A stretch of 64,000 bases of DNA from an uncultured Christensenella sp. (GTDB lineage: Bacteria > Bacillota > Clostridia > Christensenellales > UBA3700). The notes under the pieces are model-generated. The model was not told where the DNA came from. It did not search any database and saw only the letters and a list, made by a program, of their open reading frames with translations. The translations under genes and the position numbers were made by a program. Below, in pieces: positions 25,175-33,040 of the stretch (positions are counted from its first letter, which is position 1; every line of letters starts with the position of its first letter). The DNA lies in NCBI GenBank assembly GCA_910579785.1, contig CAJTVJ010000005.1, positions 3,779 through 67,778 on the forward strand, read 5' to 3'.

Positions 25175-25920
25175 ATGAACGATTTATTTGAATCCACACT
25201 AAGGAATGTAATAAATAAAGTAACTCTTAACTCTCTTATTAACAATTATGCACTAGAAAATGTGGTTGTTGGAAAAACTTTGCCAAATATGAAAATTGAT
25301 TTCGATAGCTATATTAATGACTTAAATCTTCAATATCTAGATCCGCAAGACAATAGAAAATATATATGTGGCTCGATAGTGAATGAAGATGAATTCATAT
25401 TCAATAAATCTATTGATGAATATTTTATGGAGTTCTTTTCATCTAAAATTAAACAATTATTTGCTTTTGAAATAAAAACATCACCAAAATATGCGGAAGA
25501 TTTTTTCCCATTTAATTCATCACTAAAATCTTATTTTCAATTTATTTTTTCAAAGAAATTGCACTTATAGAGCCTTTATACTCTGCTTATGACTTAATAT
25601 CTCCATACAGAGATTATGATACATACTTAAACTCTATAAATAATATTTCAAAATTTGTAATAGCAATAAAATCTAAGAATTTAAAACAAGGCGCTTGTGT
25701 AGATAAGTATTTTAAAAACATTATTGAAATTCCTAAATATTTGAAAAGATTAATTAAAAAAGCAAACAATCACTATTTGCTCGCAAATAATGATACATCT
25801 AGCCTCGATTATATTGTAGCTTTGATATCAAGTTTTCCCTTTTATAAATATGAAAATAAAAAATTATTTGAAATAAAAGCTGAATTTTGGAGAATAAAAA
25901 AACTTGAAAATGTATCTTAA
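25175..25920 (+). pseudogene. Unknown protein split by a single-base frameshift
   Basis: A first frame of 131 codons from the ATG at 25175 (AAAAGGAG ribosome binding site) stops at 25570. A second frame, shifted by one, is open from before the stop to 25920 and continues at the same AT-rich composition. The switch falls in a run of six T at 25545-25550. One more T would fuse the two halves into a 248-residue protein whose joint reads FIFFKEIALIEPLYSAYD. The product is Lys/Asn/Ile/Tyr-rich and soluble. I recognise no family. It may be a real pseudogene, a phase-variable gene, a programmed frameshift or an assembly error. Confidence 0.65.
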
Positions 25921-25954
25921 TACAAAACGCACGCCTTTCGACGTGCGCATTTTG
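25921..25954. terminator. Bidirectional terminator between the frameshifted gene and rplS
   Basis: Arms AAAACGCACG and CGTGCGCATTTT form a strong hairpin with T-rich or A-rich flanks. It sits between the convergent stop codons at 25920 and 25955 and can serve both strands. Confidence 0.85.
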
Positions 25955-26299
25955 TTATTTAACGATTTCTCTAAGTCTTGCAGCCTTGCCGAACTTATTA
26001 CGCAAGTAATAAAGTTTTGCTCTTCTGACTCTGCCGTGACGAACTATCTTGATGCTGTCAATCTTTGGTGAGTGAAGCGGGAAAGTTCTCTCTACGCCTA
26101 TACCGAAAGATACTCTTCTTACAGTAAAAGTCTCTCTGATACTTCCGTTCTTAAAAGCAATTATTACGCCCTCAAACGCCTGGATTCTCTCCTTGTCGCC
26201 CTCTTTGATCTTTACGTTGACTCTTACCGTGTCACCGATAGCGAGTTTAGGAAGATCGGTACGCATTCCTTCTTTTTCTACTATATCAACTATGTTCAT
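25955..26299 (-). CDS. rplS: Ribosomal protein L19
   Basis: 114 residues from the ATG at 26299 (GGAGG, 8 bases upstream). The open frame reaches 26503, but the part before 26299 is the untranslated leader. Conserved segments include the [13 protein letters not shown] strand and the [12 protein letters not shown]...RRAKLYYLR end. L19 lies at the 30S-50S interface. In Bacillus rplS follows trmD directly; here it lies about 0.7 kb downstream of yraN, behind a repeat cluster and with its own promoter. Confidence 0.96.
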   Translation of the reverse strand: MNIVDIVEKEGMRTDLPKLAIGDTVRVNVKIKEGDKERIQAFEGVIIAFKNGSIRETFTVRRVSFGIGVERTFPLHSPKIDSIKIVRHGRVRRAKLYYLRNKFGKAARLREIVK

Positions 26300-26382
26300 T
26301 TGACTTACCTCCATTTTAAAACGAAATATTCTTGTACGGTCTGAGATTTTTTCCGACAGAGGAATACCCGAAGTCATTGACT
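26300..26382 (-). ncRNA. Structured 5' leader of rplS, possible L19 autoregulatory leader
   Basis: About 80 bases lie between the inferred transcription start and the rplS ATG. UCUG...CAGA and flanking CGG...CCG (26340-26370) can pair. Firmicutes rplS messages carry a known L19-binding leader. I cannot confirm the match by eye. Confidence 0.4.
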
Positions 26383-26387
26383 TGAAT

Positions 26388-26416
26388 ATTTTAGCATTAA
26401 AAATGATATATTGCAA
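26388..26416 (-). promoter_or_regulatory. Promoter of rplS
   Basis: Minus strand TTGCAA (26416-26411), 17-base spacer, TAAAAT (26393-26388). Confidence 0.65.
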
Positions 26417-26504
26417 GCATTTTGCATAGCTTTTTTGTATATTTTTATATAAAATTTTACCTTTGTTAAAGATTTTACGTAAAGTGTAAGGGATTAGATT
26501 CAAC

Positions 26505-27030
26505 TCGATTAGACCTCTCCGCGTAGGGCGTAAGGAGCGAAGCGACGGAATAGCGAGCCAGCGGTAGCGTCTTGGGCGAGCGTCGGTGACGATTATATCC
26601 CAAGTAATAGAATCTTATATTAAAATACACAATCACTTAGCAAAGCAAACTAATTGATAATCATACAGTCGTACTGACCAAACGAAAAGGCACGCTTACG
26701 CTACATTTTGTCGGTACTTTTCAATTCGATTAGACCTCTCCGCGTTGGTCGAGGTGACTAGATATGTCAAAACATAAGTCATTTCGACCGTAGTGTAACG
26801 AAGCGGAGAAATCTCAACGAGTTAAAACAGTATGGTCACTTCGAGCGTAGTCGAGAAGTCTCAACGAGTTGAAAAACAAGCGGATGAGATTTCTCCGTTA
26901 CAGTCGAAATGACATAACTTACGTAAAGTTGACGGTCGTAGTGGATATGTAACTTCGGTCGAGGTGACCATATTTTACTTATAGCTAACCAAACTTTAAG
27001 TCATTTCAGCGTAGTCGAGAAGTCTCATCC
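26505..27030. repeat. Dispersed modular repeat cluster 4, the largest
   Basis: About 525 bases made of modules A, B and C in both orientations: A plus B near 26510-26600, C near 26610-26720, then A copies near 26727, 26780, 26830, 26885, 26950 and 27000. It carries no credible gene. It separates rplS from yraN. Confidence 0.85.
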
Positions 27031-27046
27031 ACTTCATAATATTCAG

Positions 27047-27385
27047 TCAAAACGCGTCCTTAGTATGAGTTATCTCGCCTCTTAAAATTTCTATGACGTC
27101 AAATCTGCAATATCTATTCGTCATTCTTTTAGCCGACAGATACCACTCTGCCGTTCTCTTTATACTACGAACCTTTTGATACGTAATACTCTCTATCGGC
27201 TGACCGAATTTGGTATTGTCTCTCGCTTTCACTTCAACAAAAACCAACGTGTCTTTATCTTCTGCGATTATGTCGATTTCGCCTACTTTGGTATTAAAGT
27301 TGCGCTCTAATATGACGTACCCGTGCTTTTTAAGATATTCAACGGCGGCATTTTCGCCCTCGATACCCGACCTGCGATTATTCAT
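27047..27385 (-). CDS. yraN: YraN-family (UPF0102) nuclease-like protein
   Basis: 112 residues from the ATG at 27385, which overlaps the rnhB stop by 8 bases and has ACGGAG upstream. The PD-(D/E)xK core is visible: GEIDIIAED and LVFVEVKARDN with the preceding EYLKKHGY helix. The family is conserved but poorly understood. A role in recombination or repair is likely from its fold and neighbours. It ends the rbgA-rnhB-yraN operon. Confidence 0.9.
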   Translation of the reverse strand: MNNRRSGIEGENAAVEYLKKHGYVILERNFNTKVGEIDIIAEDKDTLVFVEVKARDNTKFGQPIESITYQKVRSIKRTAEWYLSAKRMTNRYCRFDVIEILRGEITHTKDAF

Positions 27386-28022
27386 TTTCTGCTCCGTTGT
27401 TGACAAAATTTCTTATAAAACTTTTGCGGTGTATAGGACACTGCCCAATGCTTTTCAGCGCGGCGATATGTTTTGGAGATCCGTATCCCTTGTTGGATGC
27501 AAAGTCGTATTGAGGATATTTCTCGCTCATCTCCACCATATATCTATCCCTCGTCACTTTGGCGATTATAGAGGCGCAGGCAATCGTATAGCTCTTTGCA
27601 TCGCCCTTTATAATGGCGTCAATGGGATATTTGCATTGCAAATTCACTGCGTCGACAAGCACGATATCCGGCGACACCGACAATCCGTCGACAGCCCTCT
27701 GCATACATCTCTTGGTGGCTTGCAATATGTTGATTTCGTCAATGGTTTTTTCGTCAGCCCACTCGATTTTATAAGCTATTGCCTTTTGAATTATCTTGTC
27801 AAAAAGTATCTCTCTATTTTTCTCGCTGACCTTTTTTGAGTCGTTGACTCCTTGTATTATATCGCAATCGTCAAGCGGCATTATCACGCTTGCTACGACC
27901 ACCGGACCGGCAAGCGGACCTCTTCCCACTTCGTCTACGCCTGCAATATATCTCTTCCCTTCTCTCAAATACTTATGCTCGTATTCAAGCATAGTAAAAG
28001 TGTCGTGTTTTGTCCTTGCCAT
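27378..28022 (-). CDS. rnhB: Ribonuclease HII
   Basis: 214 residues from the ATG at 28022, with GAGGAG just upstream. A TTG at 28070 would extend it into rbgA and is less likely. It cleaves RNA in RNA-DNA hybrids, including single ribonucleotides in DNA. The catalytic acidic residues sit in AGVDEVGRGPLAGPVV (Asp-Glu) and in VLVDAVN. The C-terminal KGYGSPKH and HRKSF motifs are present. It lies between rbgA and yraN as in many Firmicutes. Confidence 0.94.
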   Translation of the reverse strand: MARTKHDTFTMLEYEHKYLREGKRYIAGVDEVGRGPLAGPVVVASVIMPLDDCDIIQGVNDSKKVSEKNREILFDKIIQKAIAYKIEWADEKTIDEINILQATKRCMQRAVDGLSVSPDIVLVDAVNLQCKYPIDAIIKGDAKSYTIACASIIAKVTRDRYMVEMSEKYPQYDFASNKGYGSPKHIAALKSIGQCPIHRKSFIRNFVNNGAENE

Positions 28023-28053
28023 TTTCTCCTCTCGTCTAGCGCCTGCAATGATT

Positions 28054-28896
28054 TCATTCAGGTTTATCAAACATTATCTTGCCTAATTTACAATTCTTTA
28101 TATCGCTTACTATCGCCTTTGCCGTGCGCTCGTAATCATAACCCTTTTTGCCAAGCAAAAAGCCGCGATTTTTTGCCACGTCATCAAAGACTTTGACCAT
28201 ATCTTCGTCGATATTTTCAAGCCTATAACGCTCGCAAAAAGCCTCTTTGTTGTTTTCCTTGCAATACTTGATTATCTCTATCGCAAGGTCGTCAAGGTGC
28301 AGTATATCCTCTTTTATACTGCCGATAAATGCTAAGTGCAGCGCCTTTTGCTGATCCTCAAAAGCAGGCGGTAGCGCACCCGGGGTATCCAACAACTCTA
28401 TGCCTTCTGCAAGGCTTACCCACTGCTTGCCGCGCGTCACTCCCGGACGGTTGCCGACCATAGCGCGCCTGTCCTTGCACAGACAGTTGATAAGCGTAGA
28501 TTTGCCTGTATTAGGCACGCCTACCACCATTGCGCGTATACTCTTCTTAGCGCCCTTCTGCGCGTATCTTTCAAGCATTTGCGCATTGATAGATTTCAAT
28601 TTGTCGATTATCTGATTGCGCTGTCTGCCCGATATATTGTCGGCTATCACAAAAGCCTTTCCCTGTGATTTAAACCATTCGCTCCAAGCCTTTAAATCCT
28701 TTTGCTCGACAAGGTCGCTTTTTGTGAGAATATACAACGTGGGCTTGTCCTTTATCATGTCGTCGAACTTGGGATTTATGCACGACGATATCGCCCGACA
28801 GTCAAGCACGTATATTACGCAATCGACTTGTTTTACCACCTCTTGCATCATACGCATAGCCTTCGTCATGTGTCCCGGATACCATTGAATGTGCAT
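28054..28896 (-). CDS. rbgA: Ribosome biogenesis GTPase RbgA (YlqF)
   Basis: 280 residues. A circularly permuted GTPase: the G4 motif TKSD comes before G1 GVPNTGKST and G3 DTPG. The N-terminus HIQWYPGHMTKAMR is the family signature. It acts late in 50S assembly in Bacillus. The start codon overlaps the preceding stop by one base (TAATG). The C-terminal RNA-binding helical domain is present. Confidence 0.95.
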   Translation of the reverse strand: MHIQWYPGHMTKAMRMMQEVVKQVDCVIYVLDCRAISSCINPKFDDMIKDKPTLYILTKSDLVEQKDLKAWSEWFKSQGKAFVIADNISGRQRNQIIDKLKSINAQMLERYAQKGAKKSIRAMVVGVPNTGKSTLINCLCKDRRAMVGNRPGVTRGKQWVSLAEGIELLDTPGALPPAFEDQQKALHLAFIGSIKEDILHLDDLAIEIIKYCKENNKEAFCERYRLENIDEDMVKVFDDVAKNRGFLLGKKGYDYERTAKAIVSDIKNCKLGKIMFDKPE

Positions 28897-29198
28897 TAAA
28901 TATCTCCCTCTTCAAACATCTTGTCATACAAATCAAACACTTCAAAAATCACGTTGTCGTCAACGACTTCGTTGAGCTTTTGATTTTTTTCGTCAACCTC
29001 AAAGACAATGCCGCTGCTCTCTAAATTGCCGTTGTCAAAGTCCTCTTTGCGCACCAATATGGCATACAACTTTTTGTCGTATGCAACCAACGCCATCTGT
29101 TCAAAAGGCTGTATTGAGCCGTCCTTATCGCTTTTGAGATACACCGTCTCCTGATTGTCCTCGTCCAACAACTGCTCTATCGCATTCTTGTATCGCAT
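28896..29198 (-). CDS. DUF1292 family protein
   Basis: 100 acidic residues with the QLLDEDNQETVYL...YDKKLYAILV pattern of DUF1292 proteins, which are common in Clostridia and of unknown function. Near the C-terminus is EVFDLYDKMFEE. AAAAGGAG lies before the ATG. It is co-transcribed with trmD and rbgA. Normally DUF1292 genes sit near yrrK/ruvX; this position is less usual. Confidence 0.75.
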   Translation of the reverse strand: MRYKNAIEQLLDEDNQETVYLKSDKDGSIQPFEQMALVAYDKKLYAILVRKEDFDNGNLESSGIVFEVDEKNQKLNEVVDDNVIFEVFDLYDKMFEEGDI

Positions 29199-29225
29199 AG
29201 TCGTCTCCTTTTATCTATATTTGTA

Positions 29226-29942
29226 TTATATGCCCTTGCTCTTGCGACCTCTTTTTGGCGCAGCGTTTTTATATGTGCTGTATAGGTCATAACGCCTTAG
29301 GCACGTGATTTTAAGCTGTTGATTTTTTCGCCATTTGGCTATCTGGGCATGATTGCCGCCAAGCAGCACTTCCGGCACGTCCATACCCTCAAAAGTCTGC
29401 GGACGCGTGTATTGCGGATATTCCAAAAGCCCGTCGGAAAAGCTTTCTTCCCCCACTGATTCGCTATTGCCCAGCACTCCGTCGACATACCGCCCGACGG
29501 CGTTTATCAATACCATTGCAGGCAGCTCTCCGCCCGTCAAAACGTAATCGCCAATGGATATCTCTTCGTCGATGTCCAGCTGAATTATCCTCTCGTCAAT
29601 GCCCTCGTAACTGCCGCATACCAACAAAAGTTCATCCTCTTTTGCCAGCCTTTCGACGATCTCTTGATTTAAAGTCTTACCCTTTGGCGACATATAAATG
29701 CGCTTTGCCTTATGCTCGCTGTCAAGATGATTTATCGCGTCGTGCAGCGGCTGAGGAGTCATCACCATTCCGGCTCCTCCGCCAAAAGGAGCGTCGTCGG
29801 TCTTCTTGTGCTTGTCCTTGGAATAATCGCGTATATTGACGACTTGCAGATCGATAAGCCCGTTTTGCCTTGCCTTGCCAAGCAAACCTATCTCCAAAGC
29901 GGAAAACATCTCGGGAAATATCGTTGCGACTTTTATTTTCAT
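29226..29942 (-). CDS. trmD: tRNA (guanine-37-N1)-methyltransferase TrmD
   Basis: 238 residues from the ATG at 29942, with AGGAGAGG upstream; the longer frame to 29969 has no such site. The SPOUT knot residues are visible: LLVCGSYEGIDERI and ISIGDYVLTGGELPAMVLI. It methylates G37 of tRNAs reading CNN codons and prevents +1 frameshifts. The order rpsP-khpA-rimM-trmD is the usual one. A hairpin lies in the rimM-trmD gap. Confidence 0.96.
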   Translation of the reverse strand: MKIKVATIFPEMFSALEIGLLGKARQNGLIDLQVVNIRDYSKDKHKKTDDAPFGGGAGMVMTPQPLHDAINHLDSEHKAKRIYMSPKGKTLNQEIVERLAKEDELLLVCGSYEGIDERIIQLDIDEEISIGDYVLTGGELPAMVLINAVGRYVDGVLGNSESVGEESFSDGLLEYPQYTRPQTFEGMDVPEVLLGGNHAQIAKWRKNQQLKITCLRRYDLYSTYKNAAPKRGRKSKGI

Positions 29943-29964
29943 ACCCCTCTCCTTAAAAACAACA

Positions 29965-29988
29965 GGCACGCTTGATAAAAGGCGCGCC
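29965..29988 (-). terminator. Hairpin in the rimM-trmD gap, possible attenuator
   Basis: On the minus strand GGCGCGC pairs with GCGTGCC (one G-U) and is followed by TGTTGTTTTTAAGG. The T-run is broken, so this is more likely a partial terminator or an mRNA stabiliser than a full stop. Confidence 0.5.
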
Positions 29989-29994
29989 CGAATT

Positions 29995-30495
29995 TTATTC
30001 CTGTATTGCCAAATCTTGCCATGCCGATTTGTCTAAGGTGATAAGTTTTTGAGATATATCCACTTGCTTGACCACCCTGTCGATGGCAGGTATCATATAT
30101 CTCGCCTTTTCGCCCTGTATGACGTATACGTCGGCTGCGCCGTGCTGCAATACCTCGACTATCCTGCCTATAATATCGCCGCCGACAGACACATCGCAAC
30201 CTATGACGTCCACTATAAAATATCTGTCTTTGGGCAGCTCAACGGCGTCTTTTCTGTCAATGACAAGCTCTTTGCCGCGCAGCGTTTCCGCGCCGTTTCT
30301 GTCGACAATACCCTCAATAGACATAAAAATCCCGTTGGGCAAAATCTTCACGCCCGACACCTTGCGACATACGCCGTCGATATATACTTGGCTCAACTTC
30401 TTAAAGCGCGAGACGTCGTCAGTCAAAGGCGCGATTTTCACTTCGCCTTTGACGCCTTGCGCCTTAGATATGACGCCGACAACAAGTCTATCCAT
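29995..30495 (-). CDS. rimM: Ribosome maturation factor RimM
   Basis: 166 residues. The N-terminal beta-barrel domain starts with VGVISKAQGVKGEVKI, and the PRC-barrel domain begins near LPKDRYFIVDVIGCDV (about 90). RimM helps assemble the 30S head around S19. It begins 6 bases after khpA. Confidence 0.94.
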   Translation of the reverse strand: MDRLVVGVISKAQGVKGEVKIAPLTDDVSRFKKLSQVYIDGVCRKVSGVKILPNGIFMSIEGIVDRNGAETLRGKELVIDRKDAVELPKDRYFIVDVIGCDVSVGGDIIGRIVEVLQHGAADVYVIQGEKARYMIPAIDRVVKQVDISQKLITLDKSAWQDLAIQE

Positions 30496-30501
30496 CTGCC
30501 G

Positions 30502-30735
30502 TTATCTCTCGATTATCTCGACAGATACCTTGCGGGCGTCTTTGCCGCAAGCAGCCTTGACGATCGAACGTATAGCCTTGGCAATTCTGCCCTGCTTGCC
30601 TATTATCTTGCCAATCTCTTCTTTGTCGGCATAGATGTTGATTACGTTTATGCCGTCCTCAACCTGCGACTTGACTTCAAAAGCCTCTTGATTGTCGACA
30701 AGATTGCTTACAATATACCTTACCAATTCTTCCAT
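30502..30735 (-). CDS. khpA: KH-domain RNA-binding protein KhpA (YlqC)
   Basis: 77 residues, a single KH domain with the loop IGKQGRIAKAIRSIV. It pairs with KhpB in other Gram-positives and affects cell division and RNA turnover. The VDNQEAFEV...DGINVINIYADKEEIGKIIGK segment matches the family. Location between rpsP and rimM is typical. Confidence 0.93.
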   Translation of the reverse strand: MEELVRYIVSNLVDNQEAFEVKSQVEDGINVINIYADKEEIGKIIGKQGRIAKAIRSIVKAACGKDARKVSVEIIER

Positions 30736-30746
30736 AAAAGCACCTA

Positions 30747-30992
30747 TTACTTAATGATATCCTGCTTTTTCAAAAGACCTCTTACGGTATCGGTAGGCTG
30801 TGCGCCGACGCTGAGCCAATAATTAGCTCTTTCGCTGTCTATTCTTACCTCTGCCGGATTCTTAGTAGCGTCATAATAACCGATGTTGTCAAGATACTGT
30901 CCGTCTCTTGCCTTTCTGCTGTCGATTGCTACAATACGGTAGAACGGAGCCTTCTTTGCGCCCATTCTTGTGAGTCTAAGTTTTACTGCCAT
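30747..30992 (-). CDS. rpsP: Ribosomal protein S16
   Basis: 81 residues. The start [23 protein letters not shown] is characteristic. AAAGGAG lies 7 bases before the ATG. It is the first gene after a 269-base spacer that follows ffh, and a hairpin lies just upstream of its ribosome binding site. Confidence 0.97.
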   Translation of the reverse strand: MAVKLRLTRMGAKKAPFYRIVAIDSRKARDGQYLDNIGYYDATKNPAEVRIDSERANYWLSVGAQPTDTVRGLLKKQDIIK

Positions 30993-31008
30993 TTTAGTTC
31001 TCCTTTGT

Positions 31009-31029
31009 TACGTCCTGTACGCGGACGTA
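31009..31029 (-). promoter_or_regulatory. Leader hairpin just upstream of the rpsP ribosome binding site
   Basis: TACGTCC and GGACGTA form a perfect 7-base stem with a 7-base loop, ending a few bases before AAAGGAG. Placement suggests control of rpsP translation or mRNA protection. Confidence 0.5.
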
Positions 31030-31071
31030 CTATATATAAATTTTGTTTTTTTATTTTATATCTATTTGATT

Positions 31072-31261
31072 AGGTTTTGGATTTCTCCATACTCTCATGC
31101 AAATCTTGCACACAACTCTTTCGCAAGTATAGTGCGAGTGCGGAGAGTGGTGTGATTTTCGCTTTATCAAAAGCGACCGAAGTGGACAGCGTACTTAGCG
31201 TACGTGCCGCTGAGCGTCGTCTTGCCGATTAAGCGGAAGGCGCGCCGCTATACGTGCTCGC
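31072..31261. other. GC-richer unassigned stretch between rpsP and ffh
   Basis: About 190 bases clearly richer in G+C than other spacers and unlike the usual repeat modules except for a short ATTTCTCC-type piece. It contains GCGTACTTAGCGTACG and CGCGCC palindromic pieces and CGCTTTATCAAAAGCG. No ORF with a ribosome binding site. It may be a structured RNA or another repeat family. Confidence 0.4.
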
Positions 31262-32596
31262 CTAAAAAGGGAGTTTCATACCGCGCATCCCCTTCCTCCC
31301 CATATTGGACATCTTCTGCATCATATCCTGCGTCTGCGCAAACTGTTTGAGCAAAGCGTTGACGTCTTGCACGTTGGTGCCGCTGCCCATCGCTATCCTG
31401 CGCTTTTGCGACGACTTGATGATCTCGGGATTTCTTCTTTCCTTGACGGTCATAGACTGTATTATCGCCTTTGACTTGGCAATCCTACTCTCGTCCACTT
31501 GCAAATCTTTTCCGCCGAGTTTGCCTGCAAGTCCGGGTATCATAGACACCATCTGCGACATATCGCCCATGCTCTTCATCTTTTCTATTTGCGCCAGATA
31601 GTCCTCCAACGTAAATGAATTTGCCCTCAGCTTCTTTTGCATCTCCAAGGCTTCTTGCTCGCTGAATGCAGATTGCGCCTTTTCGATAAGCGTAAGCACG
31701 TCGCCCATGCCTAATATTCTCGACGCCATTCTGTCTGGATAGAATATCTCTATGTCGCTAAGCTTTTCGCCTACGCCGCAGAATTTGATAGGTTTGCCCG
31801 TCACAGCTCTTATAGACAATGCCGCGCCGCCTCTCGTATCTCCGTCGAGTTTTGTCAGCACAACGCCCGTGACATCCATAACTTCGTTGAACTTCTGAGC
31901 AACGTTGACGGCGTCTTGACCCGTCATAGAGTCTACGACAAGCAATATCTCGTGCGGATTAAAATTCTTTTTAAGTCCGCTTATCTCGTCCATAAGCTCT
32001 TCGTCTATATGCAATCTTCCCGCAGTGTCGACGATAAGTACGTCGTTGCCAGCGTATTCTGCCTGTTTTAAAGCCTCTTTGACTATCTTTTGCGGATTTA
32101 TCTGTCCTTTTTCAAATACGGGCACAGCCGCATTCTTGCCCACTATCTGCAACTGCTTTATTGCCGCAGGTCTATATATGTCGCACGCAACAAGCAATGG
32201 ATTCTTGCCCTGCTTGCGCAGCATCACGGCAAGTTTGCCGCACATAGTCGTCTTACCGCTTCCTTGCAGTCCGCACATCAATATAATAGTAGGAGGTTTG
32301 TCCGCGATATTTATCTTGCTGTGGTCCTTGCCCATGATAGCTATAAGCTCTTCATTGACGACCTTTATAACCTGTTGAGTAGGATTAAGTCCTTTGAGTA
32401 TGTCGTCTCCGACAGCCTTTTCGCTGACGTTGTTTATAAACTGCTTGACGACAGACAAGTTGACGTCAGCCTCCAAAAGCGCTATACGCACCTCTCTCAT
32501 TGCCTGCTTTACTTCAAGCTCGGTGAGTTTGCCCTTGTCTTTCATCTTGGAAAATATATGCGACAGTCTTTCGCTAAGTCCGCTGAACGCTCCCAT
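31262..32596 (-). CDS. ffh: Signal recognition particle protein Ffh
   Basis: 444 residues. The N and G domains carry the P-loop GLQGSGKTTMCGKLA near 108-122, DTAGRLHIDEEL near 190 and TKLDGDTRGGAAL near 245. The methionine-rich M domain follows and ends with the GSGTNVQDVNALLKQF helix that binds 4.5S RNA. Together with FtsY it targets nascent membrane proteins to SecYEG. AAGGAGG lies before the ATG. It is co-transcribed with ylxM 18 bases upstream. Confidence 0.97.
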   Translation of the reverse strand: MGAFSGLSERLSHIFSKMKDKGKLTELEVKQAMREVRIALLEADVNLSVVKQFINNVSEKAVGDDILKGLNPTQQVIKVVNEELIAIMGKDHSKINIADKPPTIILMCGLQGSGKTTMCGKLAVMLRKQGKNPLLVACDIYRPAAIKQLQIVGKNAAVPVFEKGQINPQKIVKEALKQAEYAGNDVLIVDTAGRLHIDEELMDEISGLKKNFNPHEILLVVDSMTGQDAVNVAQKFNEVMDVTGVVLTKLDGDTRGGAALSIRAVTGKPIKFCGVGEKLSDIEIFYPDRMASRILGMGDVLTLIEKAQSAFSEQEALEMQKKLRANSFTLEDYLAQIEKMKSMGDMSQMVSMIPGLAGKLGGKDLQVDESRIAKSKAIIQSMTVKERRNPEIIKSSQKRRIAMGSGTNVQDVNALLKQFAQTQDMMQKMSNMGRKGMRGMKLPF

Positions 32597-32614
32597 TTTT
32601 CCTCCTTTCTATCC

Positions 32615-32938
32615 TCAATCGTTGAGGACGTCCGCCAATCTCTTTAATATTTCTTGTCCCTTTGGGTCAACAACGTCTTTCAACTCCTGAATATACGTCA
32701 TTGCCTTTTCGTTCTTCTCGACAAGCCCAAGCTTGCTTTCATACCCTTCAAGCTGTCTCTCCGCTCTCTTTAAAGCGTCTCTCACACCCTGCGGAGATAT
32801 GCCGTGCTCTTCGGCAAGTTCGCTAAGCGACATATCATGGTTGTAATATCCGTCGATAAGTCCTCTTTGATAGTCTGTCAACAGACTGCCGTAGTAATCG
32901 TTGTATATACTGATAAATAGTCTGTCTTTCTTTTCCAT
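32615..32938 (-). CDS. ylxM: YlxM (UPF0122) HTH protein
   Basis: 107 residues, sigma-70 region-4-like helix-turn-helix: YNDYYGSLLTDYQRGLIDGYY...LSLSELAEEHGISPQGVRDALKRAE. It modulates the SRP pathway in Streptococcus. Only a weak ribosome binding site (AAGG, very close) precedes the ATG. It heads the ylxM-ffh transcript. Confidence 0.93.
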   Translation of the reverse strand: MEKKDRLFISIYNDYYGSLLTDYQRGLIDGYYNHDMSLSELAEEHGISPQGVRDALKRAERQLEGYESKLGLVEKNEKAMTYIQELKDVVDPKGQEILKRLADVLND

Positions 32939-32954
32939 AGCCTTAAAGCACTTG

Positions 32955-32968
32955 TACTTTATAAAGTA
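32955..32968. promoter_or_regulatory. Perfect 14-base palindrome in the ylxM leader
   Basis: TACTTTATAAAGTA is fully self-complementary. It lies between the promoter and the ylxM ATG. Confidence 0.4.
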
Positions 32969-32980
32969 TTTTGCCTTTAT

Positions 32981-33009
32981 ATCTTAACACGTCGATTTTT
33001 AAATGTCAA
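32981..33009 (-). promoter_or_regulatory. Promoter of ylxM-ffh
   Basis: Minus strand TTGACA (33009-33004), 17-base spacer, TAAGAT (32986-32981). Confidence 0.75.
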
Positions 33010-33040
33010 GGAATATTTATATGTTTTTAATTATATATTT

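Noticed and set aside
26300..26503. An extended N-terminus for L19 from an upstream ATG at 26503
   Set aside because: The extension has no family match and contains the promoter and leader; the ATG at 26299 has an ideal GGAGG site and matches L19.
26505..27030. CRISPR array
   Set aside because: The repeats are of unequal type, occur in both orientations with irregular spacing, and are scattered over the window. No cas gene is present.
31072..31261. 4.5S/SRP RNA gene next to ffh
   Set aside because: I could not find a convincing long hairpin with the expected tetraloop and bulge pattern; left as an unassigned structured stretch.
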